NCBI GenBank assembly: GCA_046349635.1
Contig: JAXMBX010000012.1
Location: 1 to 64,000 of the forward strand
Reading direction: 5' to 3'
Origin: JAXMBX01 sp046349635
Lineage (GTDB): Bacteria > Planctomycetota > Planctomycetia > Planctomycetales > Planctomycetaceae
DNA: 64,000 nt
Shown here: positions 57,077 to 64,000 of the stretch, in pieces
Layout of the letters: the number at the start of each line of letters is the position of its first letter
Numbering within the stretch: the first letter of the stretch is position 1
The notes under the pieces: model-generated
Database searches by the model: none
The model's input: only the letters and a program-made list of their open reading frames with translations
What the model was told of the DNA's origin: nothing
Made by a program: the position numbers and the translations under genes

Positions 57077-58324
57077 TCAGTCAGTAAAAAATCGATTTCT
57101 GGACAACTGGTGGGCGGTCATGTCTGTCGGAACGGGCGGGGTGTGAGGTTGGTTACCGGCATGCGAAGGATCCAGCAGGTAGTGTCGGTCCGGTTCGGGA
57201 AAGAACGTGTTCGTCGCAGTCTGCGTGGCGAAGCCCCCCCGTTCCCGGGAGAACATGCCGATCAGATCCGCATCGAAATGGCCCGCGGAGGTTTCCTTCT
57301 GCAGAAGATCCAATGGTGTCCGGCTGGCGGGAGAATGTTCGGTTATTTGTTCCAGGCAATTTTCGTCCCGTCGCAATTCTTCCTGCCGGATCACCATGGC
57401 CAGCAGGCGCGATTCCCGGGAAAGAGCATGGCCGGCACAACCCCGAGGTGAACCGGTCCCGTCGAGCCGCTCATGATGTTGGGCGATCAGTTGCGGGATG
57501 ATCGGAGGAACATCTGCCAAACCGGCGACGATGGCGGCCCCAATCGTCGGGTGTTGAAGAAAACGTTGGGATTGTGGGTTCGATAAATCCGCATGTGGGA
57601 CTTCCGCCGCTTCACGATGCGCCGTTCTCAGGGCGAGCAGCCCCAGATCCTGCAGGAGGGCAGCGACCCCGAGGGGCACAATCCGGGCCTCGTTCAGCCA
57701 CAGGGATTTCGCCAGCCGGACCACTGACCAGCAGGAGAGAATTCCTTGAACCGTGGATTCGGCGACCAGCGGATCCTCCCCTTGGTGAATGAGAAGGTCG
57801 CTGGAAATCCGCGCGATCGGGTAGGTCTCGAAATTCCACCCCGAGAATGGATTGTGTCGCAGAATGGACGTCACGATCTGGGCGAAGGAGTCATAGCAGA
57901 GCTGTTCGGAGGCCCCTGCCCCTTGCTTGAGAAGCACATCAGTGAGTGGGCGAAGTTCTTTTGCCTGACGGGTGACTTGTGCTTGCCACGTCAGTTGCTG
58001 CTGGACCTGCTCCAGGAAGATTTCCCCCTCTTCCAGCATCTCCTCAATCCAACTGCCGGAGACCGGTTCGGCGGTTTTGATATTTTCGGCCACGCTCAGC
58101 GCCCGGCAGATCCGTTTGGAAAACCCCCGAATCTCACCACCTGCCTGTTGCAGGATCGTAGACTGAAGGAGGCGAGGATCGCGGAGAATCTCGCCGGCGA
58201 CGGAACGGAAATCGCGAAATTGAACGGCTAATGCCCGAACGTCCCCCCCCTGCCCGCAGGCGGAGGCGCCTCGACGCGGACTCTCGCGGAGATTCCGGGA
58301 CGGGATCGGGTTCGGGAAGGACAT
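57077..58324 (-). CDS. HD-GYP-like protein with a degenerate metal-binding site
   Basis: 415 aa from ATG 58324, the first start with a plausible upstream context; a longer frame reaches 58456. An N-terminal helical region of ~170 residues precedes an HD-domain part. The usual HD pair reads LLQDLGLLAL, where His is replaced by Gln and the following GK by GL. Later blocks HPTIGAAIVAGL and HHERLDGTGSPRG keep the HD-GYP signature. HD-GYP proteins hydrolyse cyclic di-GMP with two metals, so this one may be inactive or a sensor. No response-regulator domain is fused. Confidence 0.75.
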   Translation of the reverse strand: MSFPNPIPSRNLRESPRRGASACGQGGDVRALAVQFRDFRSVAGEILRDPRLLQSTILQQAGGEIRGFSKRICRALSVAENIKTAEPVSGSWIEEMLEEGEIFLEQVQQQLTWQAQVTRQAKELRPLTDVLLKQGAGASEQLCYDSFAQIVTSILRHNPFSGWNFETYPIARISSDLLIHQGEDPLVAESTVQGILSCWSVVRLAKSLWLNEARIVPLGVAALLQDLGLLALRTAHREAAEVPHADLSNPQSQRFLQHPTIGAAIVAGLADVPPIIPQLIAQHHERLDGTGSPRGCAGHALSRESRLLAMVIRQEELRRDENCLEQITEHSPASRTPLDLLQKETSAGHFDADLIGMFSRERGGFATQTATNTFFPEPDRHYLLDPSHAGNQPHTPPVPTDMTAHQLSRNRFFTD

Positions 58325-58574
58325 CGTCAACGTCCGCTCATGAAAGCGTGGCAATAAAAAAAGAGAAGGCTCTTCGCCCGACGTTTTTTGGGTCGGTGAA
58401 CCGTCCTCTGACCGGGGGCATTCCGGGGCGCAGCGCGCACCCGCCGATCCGGTCAAAACGGCTCGTGAAGATCCTTCTCCAACTCACTCGACATCGACCC
58501 GCGAGAGCATGCGGCTTGAAGAGAGTCTGCCCAGTCGTCACAACCGGCACAGGCCGATCTCCATGCGGCTCGTC

Positions 58575-60690
58575 TCAACCGGCGGACAAGTCGGCTGGCC
58601 CATCTTCTCGCTGGAATCCCTCCAGCAGGCGGATCTGGGCGCGTAGTGGCGTCGTTCCCGGCGGACAGACGACGCGGCGGTAGCTGCCGTCCGATTGCAT
58701 CTCCCGCGCTTTGACGTTGTCGTCAAACAACGTGGGGAGCACCTGGTCGATCAGGTGCCGCTTCAGAGACGACTGCAGCACCGGGAACATCACCTCCACG
58801 CGCCGGACGAAATTACGAGGCATCCAGTCCGCACTGGAGAGGTACACGTCCGCCTCTTCACCCGTCCCGAAGACGTAGATCCGGCTGTGTTCCAGAAAGC
58901 GGTCGATGATGCTGATCACCCGGATATTCTCGGAGAGGCCGGGAATTCCCGGGCGCAGGCTGCAACTTCCCCGCACGAACAAGTCGATCTTCACTCCCGC
59001 CTGCGAAGCGTGATAAAGGGCTTCGATGACCTCCCGGTCCACGAGGGCGTTCAACTTGACGGTGATTTTGGATTCGAGCTTCTTTTCCGCTTTGTCGGCC
59101 TCCCGCCGGATCAGCTCGATAATTTTGTTTTGCAGATCTCCGGGGGCGATCACCAGCCGTTCCCATTTATGTCCCCGGGAATATCCGGTGAGCAGGTTGA
59201 ACAAGGCCGAGGCATCCGCTCCATATTTCTGCCGCGAGGTGAACAGACCCAGGTCCGTGTAAAGCCGTGCGGTGGAAGCGTTGTAGTTGCCCGTACCCAG
59301 GTGCACGTAGCGGCGCAGCTTCGTCCCTTCCTGCCGAACCACCAGCGTGATCTTGGAGTGGGTCTTCAGATTCAAGAAACCATAGACGACGTGGACCCCC
59401 GCCTGTTCCATCTTTCTCGCCCAGTTGACGTTGGTGTGTTCGTCAAACCGGGCCTTGAGTTCCACGACGGCCGTGACGTTCTTCCCCGCTTCGGCAGCGT
59501 TGATCAGCGCCCGGACGATCGGGCTTTCGCTTCCCGCGCGATACAGAGTCTGCTTGATGGCGAGCACATCCGGATCGGTCGCGGCCTGGTTCAGGAATTC
59601 GATCACCGGATTGAAGGATTCATACGGGTGATGGACGAGGATGTCCCGCTTACGGATTTCCCGGAAGATGTCGCACCCTTCCTCCAGACCCACCGGACGC
59701 CGCGGGACAAACGGCTCATCACGGAGCGCGGGATACCCTTCCAGTGCGTGCCAGGCCATCAACGCGGTCAGATCCAGGGGGCCGTCGATCTCGTAGATTT
59801 CCTGGTCGAGCAATTCCAGAGGCTGACGAATCGCTTCCACCAGCGTTGCATTGGCATTGGCCGCGACTTCCAGCCGGATGGCGTCACGATGCCGCAGTGC
59901 TTTCAACCCTTCTTCGATCGCCTTGGAGAGGTCCTGCAGCACCTGGTCCCCGTCGATATCCAGATCGGCGTCGCGCGTGATGCGGATCGTGGTGAAATTG
60001 ACGATGGAAGAACCGCCGAAGAGCTGGTCCAGGCGTGAGCCGACGAATTGCTCCAGAAGCACAAACTGGGCCCCGTCACCCGGAAGACGGATCAATCGAG
60101 GGAGCACGCTCGGAATCTGGACGACGGCCAGCATCCGCTTCGGGCCTCCGACGCGCGGCCCTTTCTGCTGGATCATCGCTGCCAGTGTAGATACCCCGGT
60201 GCCGCAGATGCGGGGTCGGATGGCTGGGGTCAATCGCCATCGGGGTCAGGACCGGGAATACCGTCTGGTCGAAGTATTCATCCATGAAGGCCTTCTGCTC
60301 AGAGTTCAATTCTCCCGGAGCGAGCAGGCGGATTCCTTCTTTCGCCAGGCGCGGCAGCAGATTCTTGTTCAAGGCCTGGTATTGCCGCGCCACCAGTTCG
60401 TGCGCGCGGGCATGAGTCCGGTCAAACTGTTCCTGCGGGCTCAGCCGGTCTGGAATCGCATCCTCCGCTTCGGAGGCTCCCTGAATCTGGGACCGCAGGC
60501 CCGAGACCCGCACCATCATGAATTCGTCCAGGTTGCTGCTGAAGATGCTCAGGAACTTGATCCGCTCCAGCAGCGGATTGGCTTCATCTTCCGCCTCTTC
60601 CAGCACGCGGGCGTTGAATTCCAGCCAGCTCAACTCCCGATTGACGAAGTGACAAGGTTGAATCTGGACGGCTTCGGCGTGTGGAGACAT
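58575..60690 (-). pseudogene. ppk1: Polyphosphate kinase PPK1, one frameshift
   Basis: About 705 residues in two frames, switching near 60195. N-terminal piece: HFVNRELSWLEFNARVLEEA, IFSSNLDEFMMVRV, RQYQALNKNLLPRLAKEGI. C-terminal piece: QTLYRAGSESPIVRALINAAEAG, FDEHTNVNWARKMEQAGVHVVYG, KTHSKITLVVRQEG (catalytic-His region), RYVHLGTGNYNASTARLYTD and YLSSADWMPRNFVRRVEV. It makes polyphosphate from ATP reversibly. The start is uncertain: ATG 60690 gives the expected N-terminus, but no clear ribosome site precedes it. One break in a well-kept gene suggests a sequencing indel. Confidence 0.9.
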
Positions 60691-60820
60691 TGAGGAGATC
60701 AGTTCGGAGGAGGTCAATTCGTGCAACGATGATACGTCGTGGTGAGATGTGCAGCCGGGCTGGGCTCGCAAATCCTCTTTGAGCTCAAGTCATAAAATTA
60801 GCTGCTTCCCACTCCCGACG

Positions 60821-61243
60821 TCAATCTTCCCCCAGGGAGCGGCCCCGACGCCCCTGCTTCTTCTGGGAATTCTGCCGTTTTGTCTCCAGTCTGCGACGGA
60901 CCGACCCACCCGTGGGCCGGGTTTTGATCCGACGTTTCGGGGGTTGAAGCACTTCTATAATCATCAACCGAAGCCGATCCAGACAATCGGCGACGTTTTT
61001 CGGTTGATCTCGAAACCTTTGTCCGACGATGAGGAGTTCCCCTCCCTCCGTCAGCCGGGATTGGAAGCGTTTCAGGAACCGCTCCCGGACCCCACTCGGG
61101 AGGGATTCATTCAAGGCAGGTTGCCATCGGAGAGTCGCCTTGGAGTTCACCTTATTGACGTTCTGCCCCCCTGGTCCGCCGCTGCGGGCGTATTCAAACC
61201 GCAGTTCTTCATCCGGGATCTGGAGGTTTGGGGGAATTTCCAT
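60821..61243 (-). CDS. arfB: ArfB-type peptidyl-tRNA hydrolase (ribosome rescue)
   Basis: 140 aa from ATG 61243 (the frame is open to 61615, but the upstream part lacks coding character). RF-1 domain with FEYARSGGPGGQNVNKVNSK; the second part has RFRDQPKNVADCLDRLRLMI, and the basic tail KRRIKTRPTGGSVRRRLETKRQNSQKKQGRRGRS is what inserts into the mRNA channel of stalled ribosomes. This matches ArfB/YaeJ in length and order, so it releases nascent peptides from non-stop complexes. It lies upstream of ppk on the same strand, ~130 nt away. It differs from the longer GGQ protein at 1.6-2.1 kb. Confidence 0.92.
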   Translation of the reverse strand: MEIPPNLQIPDEELRFEYARSGGPGGQNVNKVNSKATLRWQPALNESLPSGVRERFLKRFQSRLTEGGELLIVGQRFRDQPKNVADCLDRLRLMIIEVLQPPKRRIKTRPTGGSVRRRLETKRQNSQKKQGRRGRSLGED

Positions 61244-61509
61244 GACAATCTTCAACTGCAGGCAATTCGGGAACCGGAGCAATGCGATTTTGTCGCGCCC
61301 GAGAGGACACAGAAAGACGTTGGTTAGTTCGGCTAGCGAAATAGGGCATTTTTCACAAGGTTTGACCAGACTACTTTGATGGAAAAGGGAGAGATGGACA
61401 AGCCTGTTCTTGCAGTCTTGAGGAGAGAGCAGGAAGATACAAGAGACGCGGATTATTCTCACCCGTGGGCAGCGGCGGAATTCTCGCTGAGAGCACAAAG
61501 TGATTGGCC

Positions 61510-62532
61510 ATGCGACTAGAAATTTTTGGATTTGGATTTTCTCCCTCGGTGGGAGCGACGGAACGTGACTATCTGACGTATCGGAATATCTCGCCCGACG
61601 AGGATTCCCCGTCACTGGCCACTGTTCGTGGCGATTTCATCCTGGGGATGACCGAAGCGCACGTGGAGGAGTGGTCTGCACTCTCTGAACCCGCTCGACG
61701 CGGAATTCTGGAGCAGACGTCTCCCGATCAGATGATCGTCATTGCCAACGCCCAGACCGCCTTCCTGTGGCAGAATTATTCCCCTCTCATCTGCACGATG
61801 CTTCCTATTCTCGCCCCGCTGGTCATCTTTGGACGGAAGTTTTTTTCTCGAGAAGATTCGTTACCCCGCTCGTCTTGTGAAGTCCGACAGCAGCTGATCG
61901 CCGGGCTGTTGAAAGGCGCGCCTTGCGAGGTGGTTTACTCGGAAGAGACGGCGGTCAACGAATGGCCACGATCCCTCCCCTCATCCGAACTCGTACCCGG
62001 TCCCCCTTCGGACAGCTTTGCCGAACTTCGGAGTATTCTTTCATCCGTTGACGTCGATCAGTTGTTGCCCGGCGCACGGTCGGCCCCTGACGCGGTTGCG
62101 TTCAAAGCGGGCCTGTTCCTGCTGCACGACGATCTGCCTCACAGCCATGAGTTGTCGCAAAGCATTGAAGGAGCGGGAATTCATCGTGCCGCGGATTACT
62201 GGCATGCGATTCTGCATCGCCGCGAACCGGACTACGGGAATGCCAAGTATTGGTTCCGTGCCTTGGGAGAGCATCCGATCTTCAAGCCGCTGGGAGAATT
62301 CGCTCGTCAGGAAATTGCTCAGAGAGAACTTCAGATGAGCGATGCCGAGCAGGCACGCTTGTTTCAAGGATCCGCCGGGTGGCACCCGTTGACCTTTGTC
62401 GACCTGTGCGAACAGGCCTCTGGAAAGAACCAGGCTGATCTGAAAGAGTTCGCGGAAAGCGTCCAGCGTCGTGAGATGTGGCTGCTGCTCAAGTCCACCT
62501 GGCAGGACGCGTTGGGCGAATCCGCGGCCTGA
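61510..62532 (+). CDS. Protein of unknown function, conserved-looking
   Basis: 340 aa from ATG 61510 (a TTG at 61504 is possible). The N-terminal half has FGRKFFSREDSLPR and AGLLKGAPCEVVYSEETAVNEWP, a mixed alpha/beta region; LICTMLPILAPLVIFG may be a short hydrophobic helix. The C-terminal half has KAGLFLLHDDLPHSHELSQ, HRAADYWHAILHRREPDYGNA and KYWFRALGEHPIFKPLGEFA, a His/Trp-rich pattern I have seen in uncharacterised planctomycete and acidobacterial proteins. No signal peptide. Function unknown; the many His and Asp residues could bind metal. Confidence 0.7.
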   Translation: MRLEIFGFGFSPSVGATERDYLTYRNISPDEDSPSLATVRGDFILGMTEAHVEEWSALSEPARRGILEQTSPDQMIVIANAQTAFLWQNYSPLICTMLPILAPLVIFGRKFFSREDSLPRSSCEVRQQLIAGLLKGAPCEVVYSEETAVNEWPRSLPSSELVPGPPSDSFAELRSILSSVDVDQLLPGARSAPDAVAFKAGLFLLHDDLPHSHELSQSIEGAGIHRAADYWHAILHRREPDYGNAKYWFRALGEHPIFKPLGEFARQEIAQRELQMSDAEQARLFQGSAGWHPLTFVDLCEQASGKNQADLKEFAESVQRREMWLLLKSTWQDALGESAA

Positions 62533-62946
62533 CGGGATTGTCACCCCCGAAGGACATTGACAGTCTCGGACTTCCCTTTAGAATAAAGGGGAATCAAGGC
62601 AGAATGGGGCCGCTCCTGAAAACCTGCGCCTCCGCGGGTCGGTGAGTGGATGTGGACTCGATCGACGAGTCGTTTCTGTGCAACCTCCGCAGCACGTTTC
62701 CGTGAAGACCTCCTTTCCGGCTGGGCATGAGCCGGACAACGAGAACCCTCCTCCCTGTCACCGCAAGGCTCCCCGGAGTCGGTATCAAACGGGGCGAAAA
62801 TCGGAACTGTTGCGCCGGTCCTAGCGATTTTTCCTGCTCTAGTTCACAAATCCAGGCCTGTTCTGAGGTTCATTTTCCCCGGCGGAAGGGGGTACAATGG
62901 AACAGATCGGCCACGAATTCCCGCACTTCCGCGACGAGGTTATGCA
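62533..62946. other. 414-nt intergenic region upstream of tatA with a sigma-70-like promoter
   Basis: TTGACA (62557-62562) and TAGAAT (62579-62584) are spaced by 16 nt. The -10 overlaps a hairpin CCCTTTA-GAA-TAAAGGG (62574-62590). About 360 nt of GC-rich sequence without a convincing ORF follow before the first tatA-like gene, so this could be a long leader or an RNA gene. I cannot match it to tmRNA, SRP RNA, RNase P RNA or a known riboswitch. Confidence 0.4.
62557..62584 (+). promoter_or_regulatory. Candidate sigma-70-like promoter
   Basis: TTGACA-N16-TAGAAT, a match of 6/6 and 5/6 to consensus, on the plus strand ~360 nt before tatA. It is the best promoter-like pair I noticed in the window. 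The hairpin over the -10 leaves open that this is only the 3' end of the previous gene's transcript. Confidence 0.4.
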
Positions 62947-63126
62947 ATGTTTGGTGTTGGCGTTTATGAACTGTTGATCGTCCTGGCGATCGTCCTGTTG
63001 TTCTTCGGCGGTTCCAGAATCCCCAGTGTGATGCGTTCTCTGGGATCGAGCGTTTCGGAATTCAAAAAGGGGTTGAATGACCCCGGAGAAGACGAAGCCT
63101 CCAAAACCCAAGAAAAGTTGAATTAG
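62947..63126 (+). CDS. tatA: TatA/E-like twin-arginine translocase subunit, short
   Basis: 59 aa. ATG at 62947 with GAGG 7 nt upstream. The single N-terminal membrane helix (VYELLIVLAIVLLFFGGSRIP) contains the FFG hinge before an amphipathic helix (SVMRSLGSSVSEFKKGLND), then an acidic tail. This is the TatA layout; the length is short but normal for the family. TatA forms the pore-associated array that exports folded Tat substrates, such as the DUF1501 and Gfo/Idh/MocA proteins encoded in this window. No tatB or tatC is present here. Confidence 0.88.
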   Translation: MFGVGVYELLIVLAIVLLFFGGSRIPSVMRSLGSSVSEFKKGLNDPGEDEASKTQEKLN

Positions 63127-63209
63127 GTCGGAAGTCCATATCTTCGAGCGGCTTGGCCGCCTTGAAGCGGCGGAATCAAGCGTGACGGAGAGAGTCGGGA
63201 GATAAAGAG

Positions 63210-63536
63210 ATGGCCCCTTCAATTTTTGGTTTCATACCCAGCGGAATTGGCACCACCGAATTGCTGATCTTCGGAGTGATCGCCCTGTTGCTGTATGGAA
63301 GCAAGCTTCCCGAGGTCGCCCGCAGCCTGGGAAAAGGACTGGTCGAATTCAAGAAGGGAATTCGCGGCATTGAGGACGAGATTCACGGCGCTGGTTCGTC
63401 CAATTACTACCAGGGCAACTCGACCCCCTCTTCGCGGCCCATCGCCGAAGATGATCGCCTGGAGACGAACGCGCCGAAGTTTGAACCCCCCAAGTTCGAG
63501 CCGACTTCGACCGAGAATAATCAGCCGACGGCCTGA
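63210..63536 (+). CDS. tatA: TatA-like twin-arginine translocase subunit, longer
   Basis: 108 aa, 83 nt after the first copy, with GGGAG upstream. The N-terminus has GIGTTELLIFGVIALLLYG (membrane helix, hinge LLYG in place of LFG), then the amphipathic helix SKLPEVARSLGKGLVEFKKGIRGIEDEI, and a ~50-residue disordered tail rich in P, S and N. The longer tail and different hinge suggest a TatB-like or specialised TatA role beside the short copy. Both genes read in one direction and likely form an operon. Confidence 0.88.
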   Translation: MAPSIFGFIPSGIGTTELLIFGVIALLLYGSKLPEVARSLGKGLVEFKKGIRGIEDEIHGAGSSNYYQGNSTPSSRPIAEDDRLETNAPKFEPPKFEPTSTENNQPTA

Positions 63537-63558
63537 GGGTCATCGAATCCTCCGCGCA

Positions 63559-64000
63559 TTACTGCTGCGGCTGGACATTGATCCCGGATTCGATGTCCAC
63601 GATCTCCGCCGAGGGGCGTGACAGATCGACCATCAGCGGTTCTTGGGTTTCTCCCCGTCCGATATTCCCCGCGGCGTCGCGGACTTCGACTCGCAGGAAG
63701 AAGCGCGAGGGGACGTCCGGACCGACGGTCCAGGCGAAGCTCCCCTGATCTTCCAGGGCCATCGCAATCGGCTGCCATGGGCCTTGCTTGTTCATGGCGT
63801 AATACAGGAACACGGGACGCTCCGCGGGATGGTCTTCCCGCGTCCGCCAGCGGATCAGCAGATTATTCGCGGTTGATCCCTGCCCTTGTTCCACCGGAAG
63901 CAACTCCACACTGGGGGCAGCATTATCCACGAGGACGAGCATATTAGGCTTATCCCCGGGACGAGGCGGATCCGCCGCTAGCCCGACACCGCTCCGGACC
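63559..64000 (-). CDS. Partial gene, C-terminal part of a probably extracytoplasmic protein
   Basis: The minus-strand frame is open from the right edge to the stop at 63559, at least 146 codons; the start lies outside the window. The visible part has beta-rich repeats of a fibronectin/Ig-like kind: LVLVDNAAPSVELLPVEQ, NLLIRWRTREDHPAERPVFLYY, GPDVPSRFFLRVEVRDAAGN, then MVDLSRPSAEIVDIESG. Such modules are typical of envelope or secreted planctomycete proteins. I cannot name the whole protein. It converges with the second tatA-like gene at 22 nt. Confidence 0.7.
   Translation of the reverse strand, partial: VRSGVGLAADPPRPGDKPNMLVLVDNAAPSVELLPVEQGQGSTANNLLIRWRTREDHPAERPVFLYYAMNKQGPWQPIAMALEDQGSFAWTVGPDVPSRFFLRVEVRDAAGNIGRGETQEPLMVDLSRPSAEIVDIESGINVQPQQ

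Noticed and set aside
58695..60038. A 447-codon plus-strand ORF opposite ppk
   Set aside because: Antisense shadow of the polyphosphate kinase; His/Asp/Gly-rich with no domain.
61244..61615. N-terminal extension of the ArfB gene
   Set aside because: The extra 124 codons have no coding character, and the internal ATG at 61243 gives the normal ArfB start.
62600..62850. Possible tmRNA, SRP RNA or cobalamin riboswitch
   Set aside because: None of the conserved core sequences of these RNAs could be found on either strand.

Overview
The window comes from a planctomycete-like bacterium with roughly 58-60 % GC. That placement is inferred from gene content: a DUF1501 Tat-signal protein, a Gfo/Idh/MocA oxidoreductase with a Tat signal, a Tyr-rich secreted protein with a KGHAFILDVF ending, an FHA/beta-propeller membrane protein, several small proteins resembling families known mainly from Planctomycetes, and outer-membrane (LPS) biosynthesis genes. 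I see no rRNA, tRNA, CRISPR array, insertion sequence or prophage. Most of the window is ordinary chromosome with short operons on both strands, many joined by 4-8 nt start/stop overlaps (ATGA, GTGA).

Region by region. 0-3.2 kb (minus): a partial WaaP/LPS-kinase-like gene that runs off the left edge, a small membrane protein, a Fur-family regulator, a GGQ release-factor-like protein and an SMP-30 lactonase. 3.4-5.3 kb (plus): DAHP synthase and a DtxR/MntR-type regulator. 5.3-7.9 kb (minus): the molybdate transporter modABC. 8-12.4 kb: an SDR, a frameshifted NUDIX gene, fabI, an SRAP protein, an alpha/beta-hydrolase that lacks its serine, and a PGRP-type amidase. 13-16.2 kb (plus): malate dehydrogenase, then overlapping queC and bioA. 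16.2-26.2 kb: small secreted and zinc-ribbon proteins, an M28 peptidase, a methyltransferase, the Gfo/Idh/MocA protein, a two-component system, a mono-haem protein, a GT9 heptosyltransferase-like enzyme and a DinB protein.

26.5-34.4 kb (plus) is the most distinctive block. It is a three-gene, translationally coupled operon: a 1203-aa FHA-TM-TPR-beta-propeller protein, an 869-aa exported TPR/solute-binding-like protein, and a 560-aa exported protein of unknown function.

34.5-44.2 kb holds an MFS transporter, a 3-hydroxyisobutyrate-dehydrogenase-like enzyme, a trypsin-like protease/LamG-like/SirB1 fusion, an enolase-superfamily enzyme, glgX, ispG and a small membrane protein. Every one of these is interrupted by apparent frameshifts. 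Because ispG and glgX (and ppk further on) are housekeeping genes and the breaks often sit at G or C runs, I infer sequencing or assembly indels rather than a decaying island.

44.2-64 kb: bestrophin, the DUF1501 protein, a CehA/McbA-type metallohydrolase-like protein, purK, an SDR, a dimethylformamidase-like protein, three tandem small heat-shock proteins, an FAD oxidoreductase, a CPBP protease, a degenerate HD-GYP protein, ppk, an ArfB-like rescue factor, a conserved unknown protein, two tandem TatA-like proteins, and a partial gene running off the right edge.
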